From DASQHW01 sp038238245 (GTDB taxonomy: Bacteria; Actinomycetota; Acidimicrobiia; IMCC26256; PALSA-610): 64,000 nt of DNA. A program made the translations under genes and the position numbers. The stretch's first letter is position 1. The number at the start of each line of letters is the position of its first letter. This document shows, piece after piece, positions 25,028-32,981 of the stretch. The DNA lies in NCBI GenBank assembly GCA_038238245.1, contig JBBRXX010000011.1, positions 65,841-129,840 of the forward strand. Reading direction: 5' to 3'. A model generated the notes under the pieces. The model saw nothing but the letters and a program-made list of their open reading frames with translations, did no database searches and was not told the DNA's origin.

Positions 25028-26176
25028 TCACGCGGAGGCCGCACCGCGCACTCGGTTCTTCCGGCGTAAGAAGGGTTGTTCGATCACGTAGTACGACACC
25101 GTCGAGATCACGAGCGCGGCACCGACGCCGACGATGAAGCGAATCGGGCCGGGCCAGTCCGGGTCTTTTCGCTGAATGGTCCAGAACAACGGGTAGTGCC
25201 AGAGATATAGCGAGTACGAGATACGACCCAGGAACACGAGCGGCGTCGCGGAAAGCACGCGGGTGTACCAGCCCACACCACCGCACACCGCACCGACGAT
25301 CGCGATGGCAGCGCAGCATGCAAGGGCCGTGTACAGCCACTGCGGGAGCAACGACGACGTCCAGTCGATCGTGAACGCGGCAACGATGAAGGCGCCGAGT
25401 GCGGTCGCGCCGAGGGCCGCCCACACCCAGGCCGGAACTCGCGCCGTCCAGCCCGCCGCGAACACGATCGCGGCGACCGCGCCCATCAGGGGCGCGTCCA
25501 ACCGCGTCGACGTACTGAGGTAGATCGGAAGCCAGTTGTTGCCGTCGAAGCGCACCGCGCGCCACACGAACACGGCCGCGACACCCGCGACGGCCAGCAT
25601 CAACTGCGCGCGCCGTGACCAACCTGCGCGCGCGGTCGCCCACAGCGCCAGTGCCCAGATGATGTAGAAGTGCACTTCGATCGCAAGCGACCAGGTCTGG
25701 ATGTACTCCGTCGACACATGGAGGTGCGGGCTCAGCAGGTGCCCGACCGGATTGTCGCCGCCCTTCATCACCCAGTTCGTTGTGAAGGTGAGCACGGCGA
25801 ATGCGCTGTCGACCGCGTGATGCGCTCCCGGCCCACCTCGTATCGCCGCGATGACGTACAAGACGGTGACGAACGCGATCAGGGCCGGCAGCAGTCGTAG
25901 CGCCCGTCGCCGCGCGAAGTGCACGAGATCGATGCGGCCGGTCCGGTCTTGTTCTGCCAGCAAGAGCGCGGTGATCAAGAACCCGCTCAACACGAAGAAG
26001 AGGTGGACTCCGAGCGCCCCGTTCTTCGCGAGCCACGCGTCTGCACTCGGCCACAACGCGTTACCCGAATGGACGAGCACGACGAGCACGATTGCGACCC
26101 CACGCATGCCGTCGAGGGCGTGCTGATGGCCGAGGCCGGAACGGGCGGTGCCTACGCGTCGAGCGGGAGACGTCAT
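25028..26176 (-). CDS. Acyltransferase 3 (OafA/YrhL-like)
   Basis: A 382-residue integral membrane O-acyltransferase of family PF01757. It opens with HQHALDGMRGVAIVLVVLVH, the R...H signature of helix 1, then HLFFVLSGFLITALLL, and has about ten membrane helices with the conserved YSLYLWHYPLFW near the C-terminus. Such enzymes acetylate or acylate surface polysaccharides and lipids using cytosolic acyl-CoA. No SGNH domain is fused. It stands alone between small genes, so the acceptor is unknown. Confidence 0.88.
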   Translation of the reverse strand: MTSPARRVGTARSGLGHQHALDGMRGVAIVLVVLVHSGNALWPSADAWLAKNGALGVHLFFVLSGFLITALLLAEQDRTGRIDLVHFARRRALRLLPALIAFVTVLYVIAAIRGGPGAHHAVDSAFAVLTFTTNWVMKGGDNPVGHLLSPHLHVSTEYIQTWSLAIEVHFYIIWALALWATARAGWSRRAQLMLAVAGVAAVFVWRAVRFDGNNWLPIYLSTSTRLDAPLMGAVAAIVFAAGWTARVPAWVWAALGATALGAFIVAAFTIDWTSSLLPQWLYTALACCAAIAIVGAVCGGVGWYTRVLSATPLVFLGRISYSLYLWHYPLFWTIQRKDPDWPGPIRFIVGVGAALVISTVSYYVIEQPFLRRKNRVRGAASA

Positions 26177-26265
26177 TCACCACCTCCCGTAACCCGACGC
26201 GCGCCGCGGACGCGAAACGTACACGACCCCTCGATGCGCAGGTTCCGTCCTCCCGACGCCCGGTC

Positions 26266-26655
26266 CTACCGGCGCAAGGCGTCGAGCATCGCGGGCCCGT
26301 CGATATAGGACTCGTAGCGGACGACCTTGCCGTCGCGCAGCTCCCACACGTGGACGATCGGGACGTCGAACCGGGCGCCGTTCGCCAGCACCTTGCCCTG
26401 GGTCCGCCCGGTCAGCAGGACGTGGTCCCCTGCCGCGTACAGGCGCTCGGTGACCACGTGGGACTCGACGTGCTCGATCAGCTTCAACAAGAACGAGAAC
26501 AGTCCGTGGTGGCCCTGGTAGCTCCCGCCCCACGGAACCTCGGGACTCTGGTACACCTCGACATCGTCGGAGAAGTACTCCTGAATGAGCTTCATGTCGC
26601 GCGCGGCAAAGGCGCCATAGACGCGCCGCACTGTCTCGAGATTGTCATCGGTCAT
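26266..26655 (-). CDS. NTF2-like/SnoaL-type protein
   Basis: A 129-residue single-domain cone-fold protein starting MTDDNLETVRRVYGAFAARD, with YFSDDVEVYQSPEVPWGGSY, HVVTERLYAAGDHVLLTGRT and HVWELRDGKVVRYESYIDGP, the standard SnoaL/NTF2 strand order. The residues needed for isomerase or dehydratase activity cannot be assigned. Its start overlaps the end of the nucleotidyltransferase gene by 11 bases, so the two are probably cotranscribed. Confidence 0.82.
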   Translation of the reverse strand: MTDDNLETVRRVYGAFAARDMKLIQEYFSDDVEVYQSPEVPWGGSYQGHHGLFSFLLKLIEHVESHVVTERLYAAGDHVLLTGRTQGKVLANGARFDVPIVHVWELRDGKVVRYESYIDGPAMLDALRR

Positions 26656-27367
26656 CGGCAGCTCCCAACGCCTCACGCATTCGGCCGACGGCGACGGAGA
26701 GATCAGCGCCGAGGGCACGCAACGTCGGCTGCACGTCATCGAGACCGGCCTGCGCGAGCAGCTCCTTCTCGGGCAGGTACCAGGTGCCGGCTTCGCACAA
26801 CCGCGCGTGAGCCTCGCCGAGCGCGGCCACCGCGAGATTGCCCGCGCAGCCCGTCGCGTCGTCTCGCAACGCGTGTGCGGCCGCGAACTTCAAGGCGCCG
26901 GTCACGATGCGACGCCACCACGCCGGCGCGGTCTGGCGCAACGCATCGGGGAACGCGGGAGTGGGCAGTGATCCGGTCAGCACTCGCTGCAACGCGAGCT
27001 CGGCCGGCGCGACATAGGTGGGGACGCCCGCGACATAGCCGACCTCGCGGTACACGTGGAAGCAGCCTCGCTCGGCATCACGCGTCCACTCCTCGACCTG
27101 GTCGAGGTCGCGATAGACGAGGTCGACGCGCTGCCCGTCGATGACGAGCCATGCGCCGCCGTTCACGACGCGCCCCCACTCCCCCGGCCCGAACACCTCG
27201 CCCTCGAAGCCGAGCGCACGCACGTCGGCGGGATCGATCGTGTCGCGGTAGTACAAGCCGAAATCCCAGTCGGAGTACGGACGCGCCCGGCCCGTTGCGC
27301 GGGAGCCACCGAGCGCCACCGCGACGACCCCGGGAATCTGCGAGAGACGGGGGGCGAGATGCTCCAC
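26645..27367 (-). CDS. Nucleotidyltransferase-domain protein
   Basis: A 240-residue protein with a polymerase-beta-type nucleotidyltransferase core: VVAVALGGSRATGRARPYSD followed by WDFGLYY, i.e. GG-S-x9-D-x-D, the metal-binding motif, and a third acidic residue in VIDGQRVDLVYRD. The C-terminal half is helical and resembles DUF4037-type extensions. Similar chromosomal proteins include antibiotic nucleotidyltransferases and minimal MNT toxins/antitoxins; without a HEPN partner nearby the latter is unlikely. Start MEHLAPRLSQIPG at 27367. Confidence 0.8.
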   Translation of the reverse strand: MEHLAPRLSQIPGVVAVALGGSRATGRARPYSDWDFGLYYRDTIDPADVRALGFEGEVFGPGEWGRVVNGGAWLVIDGQRVDLVYRDLDQVEEWTRDAERGCFHVYREVGYVAGVPTYVAPAELALQRVLTGSLPTPAFPDALRQTAPAWWRRIVTGALKFAAAHALRDDATGCAGNLAVAALGEAHARLCEAGTWYLPEKELLAQAGLDDVQPTLRALGADLSVAVGRMREALGAADDR

Positions 27368-27478
27368 ACCCGGGACCGTAGACGCGGGTCGGCCCCGGCC
27401 GAACGAGGCCGGGGCCGATCTCTGTGGCGCCAGTACGTGGTGCGGGGGGACTACCGCGTCCGGCGCACAACAGGTTGG

Positions 27479-27628
27479 TCAGGCGGCTCGACAGTCGTCG
27501 TCGACCACCTCATGGTGGCGCAACGCTCCGAGGGTGCGTTCCCATTCCAACTGCGATGCGAGCCAGGAAAGTGCCTGGAGCTTCGCCTCGGTCCGGGTAC
27601 CGCTCGCGCCTGTTCCGATCGAGCGCAT
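27479..27628 (-). CDS. 49-residue microprotein divergent from MerR
   Basis: A short ORF, MRSIGTGASGTRTEAKLQAL then SWLASQLEWERTLGALRHHE, preceded by an excellent Shine-Dalgarno (TAGGAGTG, AGGAG 6 bases from the ATG at 27628). An ATG 7 codons upstream is less well placed. The central part is an amphipathic helix with two Trp. It is transcribed away from the MerR gene, with two palindromes between them, and a TATGCT -10-like hexamer on this strand lies inside the second palindrome. Function unknown; regulation by the adjacent MerR is inferred. Confidence 0.6.
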   Translation of the reverse strand: MRSIGTGASGTRTEAKLQALSWLASQLEWERTLGALRHHEVVDDDCRAA

Positions 27629-27686
27629 CGTCACTCCTAGGTTGTTCATCCCGACCTCGATTCGACTGCTACGTTCCAGCGGGCCC

Positions 27687-27710
27687 CTGTTCACAGATGC
27701 TCGTGAACAG
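27687..27710. promoter_or_regulatory. 24-bp inverted repeat (CTGTTCAC-n8-GTGAACAG)
   Basis: Two perfect 8-bp arms, CTGTTCAC and GTGAACAG, separated by 8 bases, lie between the microprotein and merR. The centre is 42 bp, four helical turns, from the centre of the next palindrome, so the same dimeric protein could bind both, or a second factor may use this one. Confidence 0.6.
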
Positions 27711-27727
27711 ATACTCCTGGTGGAACG

Positions 27728-27753
27728 ACACTGAGAGCATATACTCACAGTGT
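27728..27753. promoter_or_regulatory. 26-bp MerR palindrome over divergent promoters
   Basis: A 26-bp palindrome with 22 of 26 positions symmetric. Outer arms ACACTG and CAGTGT are perfect, inner GAG and CTC match, and the centre is ATAT. It contains TATACT (27740-27745) as a -10 for merR and, on the other strand, TATGCT as a -10 for the microprotein. MerR proteins bind exactly such sites between promoter elements and twist the DNA, so this is a good candidate for the cognate operator. Confidence 0.7.
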
Positions 27754-27791
27754 CATTGCTGTCAACGCAGGGCGATCGTAAAGGAGCCGGG

Positions 27792-28514
27792 GTGGACGAA
27801 ACCCGGTGGCGGATCGACGAATTGGCCCAAAAGTCCGGCATTACCGTCGACACCATCCGGTACTACTGCCGCGAAGACGTCCTCATGCCACCCGAGCGGT
27901 CGGGGCGGCACAAGCTCTACGGACCCGCCCACCTCGAGCGACTGGCCGGGATCCGCCGCCTCCAGGAGCAACGGTTCTCGCTCGCCGCGATCCGGGCCAT
28001 CCTCACCTCCGACCGTCCCGGGCTCGAGGGGCTGTTCGCGACCCACGGCGGCAGCTACACGTTCGACGAGCTCGTGAATGCCTCCGGCGTGGAACGCTCA
28101 CTCGTCGAACGACTGCGCGAGGTGGCACTGCTCGCCGACCCGATCTCGCTCGGCCGCGAGAGCTACGACGACAGTGACCTCGCACTGCTCCGGGCGGTCG
28201 TCGAGCTGGGTGAGGTCGGCATGACCGAGGACATCCTCGTCGGGCTCGGCGCCATCTACGTGCGGCATTTCCGCGCCCTCCAGGCCGACGTGCACGCCAT
28301 GCTCTCGGGACGCGACCACGAGGGAGACCAGGAGGAGCTCGTCGAGGTCCAGCGCAAGCTCACTGCGAACTCGCGACGCATGATCCCCGCCGTCGACCGC
28401 GTCCTCAACTACGTGCATCAGACGACGATCCAGCGGCTCACACTCGAAGCCGTCCGGACCGCACAGGAGACGGGCACCGGCGTCGGCGGGGTACGCGTCG
28501 GGTCCGAGGACTAG
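27792..28514 (+). CDS. MerR-family transcriptional regulator
   Basis: A 240-residue MerR-type regulator. From the GTG at 27792 (VDETRWRIDELAQKSGITVD) the winged HTH reads TIRYYCREDVLMPPERSGRH then YGPAHLERLAGIRRLQEQRF, the standard MerR spacing. The remaining 160 residues form a helical effector domain without metal-binding Cys, so a small-molecule ligand is likely. AAGGAG lies 6 bases before the GTG. It faces the microprotein across two palindromes and ends 13 bases from the convergent amidohydrolase. Confidence 0.86.
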   Translation: MDETRWRIDELAQKSGITVDTIRYYCREDVLMPPERSGRHKLYGPAHLERLAGIRRLQEQRFSLAAIRAILTSDRPGLEGLFATHGGSYTFDELVNASGVERSLVERLREVALLADPISLGRESYDDSDLALLRAVVELGEVGMTEDILVGLGAIYVRHFRALQADVHAMLSGRDHEGDQEELVEVQRKLTANSRRMIPAVDRVLNYVHQTTIQRLTLEAVRTAQETGTGVGGVRVGSED

Positions 28515-28527
28515 GCGCGCGCGTCAC

Positions 28528-29694
28528 TTAGTCGTCGAGGTGCCAGATGCGCGCCGCGTTGCCACCGGTGATCCGCGCCTTTTCGTCGTCCGCGACACTC
28601 CCCATCATCTCTTCGATGGTCTTCCGCGAGTACGGCCAGTCGTTGCCGTGGTGCGGATAGTCGCTCGACCACATCATGTTGTCGACGCCGACGCGGTTCC
28701 GGAGCTCGACACCAGTGCGGTCGACGATGAAGCTCGCGGCGTTGTTGCGGTACCAGTACGTGGACGGCGGCTGCTTCAGCGGCAGATCACCCCATACCCG
28801 GTTGCGCCACCAGCGGTCGTCGATGCACTCGAGGAAGTGCGGGATCCAACCCACGCCCGTCTCGATCCAGCAGACCTGGAGCTCGGGGAAGCGGTCGAAC
28901 ACACCCGTGAAGATGATGTCGGTGATCGCACCCGTCGCCATCGAGAACACGTGGCTCATGCCACCGATCGCCTTGGCGCGCGTCGCTTCGCTGCGCATGT
29001 CGTACAGCTGATTCCCCTTTGCGACCGCGGCCTTGCGGGAGGCGCCTCGCTGCGCCCGGCTGATGATGTTGATGTGGATGGAAACCGGGATGCCCTCGTC
29101 GACCGCGGCGGCCCAGAACGGGTCGTCGTCGCGCGAGATGCTGCCGCGACCGCTCGGCCAGTTCGAGATCAGCACGCCCTTGGCCCCGCGCGCCTTGGCC
29201 TTGCGCAGCGAGTCGACCGCGTTGTCGATGCCGAGAGACGGGATCTGCGCGAGACCGATCAGACGCTTCGGGTCGGGCGCGCAGAACTCCTCGAACAAGA
29301 AGTTGTTGTAGGCCTCGACGCCGGCGAGCACGAAGTCGTCATCGTCGTCGCCGAGGAAGTGACTCATCGTGCGTTGCGGCGGGAACAGCACCTCCGCGTC
29401 GATCCCGTCGATGTCCATGTCGGCGAGCCGCGCCTCACCGTTGTAGCAACCCTTGCGCGCCTCTTCGTAGGTCACGCCGAACCAGCGGAACTTGTCGAAC
29501 GGCATTCCCGGCGTCGAGACGAGCCCGATCGGATCGGGATCGCCGCCGACCGCGGTCAGCCACGCGTCGCCGCCTTCGGGATCCTTCACGAGCTTGGGCG
29601 CCTTCTCCTGGTGCTTCGACGGCAGCCAGTTCTGCCAGATGTCGGGCGGCTCGAGGATGTGGCAGTCGGCGTCGACGATCTGGTGGTCGGCCAT
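28528..29694 (-). CDS. Amidohydrolase 2 (ACMSD-like TIM barrel)
   Basis: A 388-residue metal-dependent hydrolase/decarboxylase of family PF04909. It starts MADHQIVDADCHILEPPDIW with the D-x-H metal site at the end of strand 1, continues with RLIGLAQIPSLGIDNAVDSL and VSIHINI, and ends with MMWSSDYPHHGNDWPYSRKT (SSDYPH, the last metal ligand) and NAARIWHL. Proteins of this group are frequent in actinobacterial aromatic and steroid clusters, acting as hydrolases or non-oxidative decarboxylases. It is divergent from the CoA-transferase gene across a 16-bp perfect inverted repeat. A GTG three codons upstream is an alternative start. Confidence 0.87.
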   Translation of the reverse strand: MADHQIVDADCHILEPPDIWQNWLPSKHQEKAPKLVKDPEGGDAWLTAVGGDPDPIGLVSTPGMPFDKFRWFGVTYEEARKGCYNGEARLADMDIDGIDAEVLFPPQRTMSHFLGDDDDDFVLAGVEAYNNFLFEEFCAPDPKRLIGLAQIPSLGIDNAVDSLRKAKARGAKGVLISNWPSGRGSISRDDDPFWAAAVDEGIPVSIHINIISRAQRGASRKAAVAKGNQLYDMRSEATRAKAIGGMSHVFSMATGAITDIIFTGVFDRFPELQVCWIETGVGWIPHFLECIDDRWWRNRVWGDLPLKQPPSTYWYRNNAASFIVDRTGVELRNRVGVDNMMWSSDYPHHGNDWPYSRKTIEEMMGSVADDEKARITGGNAARIWHLDD

Positions 29695-29727
29695 TGCGGA
29701 CACCGTCCTTTGCTGACGCCCAGGTAC

Positions 29728-29743
29728 CTGACAGGCGTGTCAG
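29728..29743. promoter_or_regulatory. Perfect inverted repeat CTGACAGGCGTGTCAG
   Basis: A 16-bp site with 6-bp perfect arms CTGACA and TGTCAG sits in the divergent gap between the amidohydrolase and CoA-transferase genes, 33 bases before the latter's GTG. Arms and spacing are typical of actinobacterial TetR-type operators. No tetR is adjacent, so the regulator would act in trans. Confidence 0.6.
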
Positions 29744-29776
29744 TTTAGGGACCGCGGCGCGTACACTCCAGCCCTC

Positions 29777-32005
29777 GTGTCGGAACGGCTCCTCGAAGGC
29801 TTGCGCGTCGTCGATCTCGGCGGTGATCCTTCGGCGCGCGCGGGCCGGGTGCTCGGTGACCTCGGCGCATCCGTCGCGCGCGTGGTTCTTGCGGAAGGCG
29901 ACGTCCTGTCGGGCAACGTCGCACGCGCGTGGAACGCCGGGAAGTCCGTGCGGATGCTCGCGGCCGACGACCCCGAGCTCGACGCGCTGCTCGGTGACGC
30001 CGACGTCGTGTTCGACATGCCGGGTCTGGCGGGCACCCATCAGCTCGACCCCGCGCGCGCGCCCGGTGCGGTGTGGGTGAGCATCACACCGTTCGGTCTC
30101 GACGGGCCGCGCGCCGCGTGGCGGGCGACCGACCTGGGCGTGATGGCGGCGAGCGGCAACATGTACTGCACCGGCGATCCCGATCGTGCACCCGTGCGTT
30201 GCACCGAGCCGACGGCGTACGCGCACACCGGCGGCGAAGCAGCCTTTGCCGCACTGACGGGCCTGTGGTCCGGACGGCCGCAGCGCGTCGACCTCTCGAT
30301 GCAGGAGGTCGTCCTCATCGCGAACATGGCAAACCCCGCCCGCTTCCCGCAGACACAATTTCGGGGTTCCCGGCGCGGCGCCAACATCGGGCGGACGCGC
30401 GAGATCTGGCCGACCAAAGACGGGTTCGTGTCGTTCGGGTTGCGCGGCGGCAAAGCGCGCGTCCCGAGCTTGGAGCTGATCGCGAAGCTCGCCGGGCTGC
30501 CGGCACGCGACTGGACCGGGTTCAGCCCGAACACCGCCTCCGACGAAGAGCTGAAGGAGATCGAGAGCGCGGTCTCGGAGTACTTCGCGCAGCACACGAT
30601 GCAGGAGCTGTACGAGCTCGCGTGCGAGACGAACGCGATGCTCGCCCCGATCAACTCCCCCCGTGAGATCTACGCGTCCGCCCAGCTCGCGGCGCGCGAG
30701 TTCTTCGGCCCGGTCGACGACGTCGAGCAGTTCCCGCGCTCGTTCGTCGTCGTGCGCTCCGCCGACGGCGCAGCCGCCCCCGTACGACCGGTAGATGGTC
30801 CAACAGATTGGACGCTCAGCCCGCCTGCGGCGGGCTCCGCGTCCAAACAGGAGCAGAAAGCATGGGGCGGCGTGCGCATCCTGGAGTTCGGGTCGGGGGC
30901 GGCGGGGCCGATCGCCACCCGCTACTTCTCCGAGCACGGCGCGACCGTCCTGCGCATCGAGTCGAAATCCCGGCCCGACTTCCTGCGCGTGTACGCGCTC
31001 GGCCCGGACAACCCGCACGGCCTCGAGGGTTCGGCGATGTACGACGGCTTGAACGTCGGGAAGCGGAACCTCACCCTCAACCTCAAGGCGCCTGAAGCCG
31101 TGGCGCTCGTGCGGAGACTCGTCACCGAGTGGGCGGACGCGGTCGCCGAGAACTTCGCGCCGCGCGCGATGAAGGCATTCGGCCTCGACTACGACACGCT
31201 CGCCGAGCGCAAGCCCGATCTCGTGATGATCAGCGCATGCCTGAACGGCCAGACCGGCCCGCACAAGGACTACCCCGGGTTCGGCGGCCAGGGCGCCGCG
31301 CTCTCCGGCTACAACGCGCTCACCGGCTGGCCGGACCGCGAGCCGGTCGGGCCGTACGGCACGATCACCGATTCGCTCGCCCCGCGTTATGTCGCGACCG
31401 CGCTCGCCGCGGGACTCCACTATCGCCGCCGTACCGGACGCGGCGTCTACCTCGACGTCTCGCAGGTGGAGACCGGCATCTGGTCGCTCGCGCCGTGGCT
31501 CCTCGACTACGAGCGGGACGGCGTGCTCCGCCTGCGCGACGGCAACAACCACGCGGACGCGGTGCTGCACGGCGCATTCCCGTGCGCCGACGAGGACGGC
31601 GTCGACGATCGCTGGGTCGCGATCGCGTGCTGGGACGACGACGAGCTCACACGTCTCCACGGGATCGCGGGCGACGACATCCCGGGTTGGACACGTGCGC
31701 GCACCCGCGCCGAGGTCGCGATGACGCTGCAGGCGGTCGGGATCGAGGCGGTCCCGGTGCACGACTTCGGCGATCTGCACCAGGACCCGCAGCTTGCACA
31801 CCGCGGGCACTTCGAACCCCTGCACCACCCGGTGATCGGCGACAGCCTCTACGAACGGAACGGCTTCCGCCTCGCAGCGTTCGACGGCGGCTACGACCGC
31901 GCCGGTCCGACGCTTGGTCAGGACAACGATTGGGTGCTCGGCGACGTGCTCGGGCTCTCCAAGCCACAGATCGAGGCATTGCGGGACACCGGTGCCTTGG
32001 AGTGA
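29777..32005 (+). CDS. Two-domain CaiB/BaiF CoA-transferase
   Basis: A 742-residue family III CoA-transferase with two CaiB domains in one chain. The first runs from LLEGLRVVDLGGDPSARAGR with VSITPFGLDGPRAAWRATDL to about residue 335; the second begins GGVRILEFGSGAAGPIATRY near 358 with EHGATVLRIESKSRPDFLR, NVGKRNLTLNLKAPEAVALV and ISACLNGQTGPHKDYPGFGG. The catalytic Asp segment is YVDLS-like in the first (RVDLSMQEV) and YLDVSQVE in the second. Ordinary members are about 400-residue dimers. It probably moves CoA onto a carboxylic intermediate of the steroid island. The linker contains a REP-like hairpin. Confidence 0.86.
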   Translation: MSERLLEGLRVVDLGGDPSARAGRVLGDLGASVARVVLAEGDVLSGNVARAWNAGKSVRMLAADDPELDALLGDADVVFDMPGLAGTHQLDPARAPGAVWVSITPFGLDGPRAAWRATDLGVMAASGNMYCTGDPDRAPVRCTEPTAYAHTGGEAAFAALTGLWSGRPQRVDLSMQEVVLIANMANPARFPQTQFRGSRRGANIGRTREIWPTKDGFVSFGLRGGKARVPSLELIAKLAGLPARDWTGFSPNTASDEELKEIESAVSEYFAQHTMQELYELACETNAMLAPINSPREIYASAQLAAREFFGPVDDVEQFPRSFVVVRSADGAAAPVRPVDGPTDWTLSPPAAGSASKQEQKAWGGVRILEFGSGAAGPIATRYFSEHGATVLRIESKSRPDFLRVYALGPDNPHGLEGSAMYDGLNVGKRNLTLNLKAPEAVALVRRLVTEWADAVAENFAPRAMKAFGLDYDTLAERKPDLVMISACLNGQTGPHKDYPGFGGQGAALSGYNALTGWPDREPVGPYGTITDSLAPRYVATALAAGLHYRRRTGRGVYLDVSQVETGIWSLAPWLLDYERDGVLRLRDGNNHADAVLHGAFPCADEDGVDDRWVAIACWDDDELTRLHGIAGDDIPGWTRARTRAEVAMTLQAVGIEAVPVHDFGDLHQDPQLAHRGHFEPLHHPVIGDSLYERNGFRLAAFDGGYDRAGPTLGQDNDWVLGDVLGLSKPQIEALRDTGALE
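30808..30846. repeat. Long hairpin (REP-like) in the CaiB linker
   Basis: A 39-bp interrupted inverted repeat. Outer arms TTGGACGC and GCGTCCAA are perfect, inner arms AGCCCGCC and GGCGGGCT are perfect, the loop is TGC, with two-base bulges between arms. It lies exactly in the linker between the two CaiB domains and stays in frame. The structure is that of REP/REPIN-type palindromes; no second copy was found by eye in the window. Confidence 0.6.
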
Positions 32006-32014
32006 GATCGCAAC

Positions 32015-32491
32015 GTGAAGGTCCGGCGCAGGACCGACGACGACCAAGCGTGGATGGCTGACGCGATCACGGGCGCGTTCGCGTCGACGCGTGTCGTCTC
32101 CCGCGGACGCGTACACGCGGACGCTTCGGTGCTCGATGGCTACGTCGTCGAGAACGACGGCCGCCCAATCGGCTGCGGGCTGTGGTACGAGATCGACGGG
32201 GATGCCGAGCTCGTGGTGCTCGTCACCACGTACAGAGGTGCCGGCGCCGGCGGCGCGTTGCTCGACGCGGTCGTCGAGCATGCGCGCCAGGCGGGCTGGA
32301 CGCGCCTCTGGCTGATCACGACCAACGACAACACCGACGCGATTCGCCTGTATCAGCGCGACGGCTGGGAGTGGTGCGCCTTCCACCGCGATGCGGTCGC
32401 CGCCTCACGCCCGCTCAAGCCCGAGCTCCCGGAGATCGGCAATCACAGCATCCCGATCAAGCACGAGATCGAGTTCGAATTTCCGCTCTGA
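32015..32491 (+). CDS. GNAT-family N-acetyltransferase
   Basis: A 158-residue GNAT protein starting at a GTG (MKVRRRTDDDQAWMADAITG). ELVVLVTTYRGAGAGGALLD holds motif A with the acetyl-CoA pyrophosphate loop (R-G-x-G-x-G), and WLITTNDNTDAIRLYQRDGW is the N-D-N-x-x-A-x-x-x-Y-x-x-x-G-W motif B. The substrate amine is unknown. It follows the CaiB gene by 9 bases and may be cotranscribed with it, but converges on the next gene. Confidence 0.85.
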   Translation: MKVRRRTDDDQAWMADAITGAFASTRVVSRGRVHADASVLDGYVVENDGRPIGCGLWYEIDGDAELVVLVTTYRGAGAGGALLDAVVEHARQAGWTRLWLITTNDNTDAIRLYQRDGWEWCAFHRDAVAASRPLKPELPEIGNHSIPIKHEIEFEFPL

Positions 32492-32501
32492 GCCGCGCTG
32501 A

Positions 32502-32981
32502 TCACCCGTACTGCCGGTAGTAGGGACGCTCGGGCCGGCGCACCTTCTCGACGAGGATGCACACGTTCTCCCATGGATCGGCGAACCACGTCGTGCGCAG
32601 ACCCGCGACGTCGGCGACCCCGGCGACGAGGAACCGCACTCCTTTGTCTTCGAGCTCCGAACGGGTCGCGACGACGTCGTCGCACAGCACGGCGACGTGC
32701 GTGAAGCCGAGACGGGTGACGGCCGCCGGCGCCGGAGCCCCCGCGTCTATCCCGGGATACTCCATGACCTCGATCACGCGATCGGAGTCGTCGATGCCGA
32801 TGATCGCGGCTTTCACGATCACGGGAGCCGGCACCAGCTCACCCATGTCGCGCGTGATCGCGTCGCCTTCCATGCGGTACGGCGGAGAGAGGACGGTGAA
32901 CCCGAGCACGTCGCGGTACCACGCAACCGCGGCGTCGACGTCCGTCACGTGAAGCGCGGTGTGCGCGAGACCGGTGATCAC
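32502..32981 (-). CDS. VOC/glyoxalase-family protein
   Basis: A 159-residue two-module VOC protein, MITGLAHTALHVTDVDAAVA, WYRDVLGFTVLSPPYRMEGD, then LGFTHVAVLCDDVVATRSEL and DPWENVCILVEK. Metal-ligand positions (His in AHTAL, Glu near IEVMEYPG, His in THVAV, Glu in WENVCILVE) are all present, so a functional metal enzyme such as an epimerase or lyase is plausible; methylmalonyl-CoA epimerase is one relative with this arrangement. The GTG start overlaps the TGA of the upstream SDR (GTGA). Confidence 0.82.
   Translation of the reverse strand: MITGLAHTALHVTDVDAAVAWYRDVLGFTVLSPPYRMEGDAITRDMGELVPAPVIVKAAIIGIDDSDRVIEVMEYPGIDAGAPAPAAVTRLGFTHVAVLCDDVVATRSELEDKGVRFLVAGVADVAGLRTTWFADPWENVCILVEKVRRPERPYYRQYG

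Noticed and set aside
26645..27367. MNT-type antitoxin of a HEPN-MNT pair
   Set aside because: No HEPN partner adjacent; the overlapping gene is an NTF2-like protein.
29435..32386. Very long antisense open frame (about 980 codons) over the CaiB gene
   Set aside because: It is the reverse-strand shadow of a high-GC coding gene: Arg/Val/Glu-rich with no family features, while the plus-strand CaiB motifs are clear.
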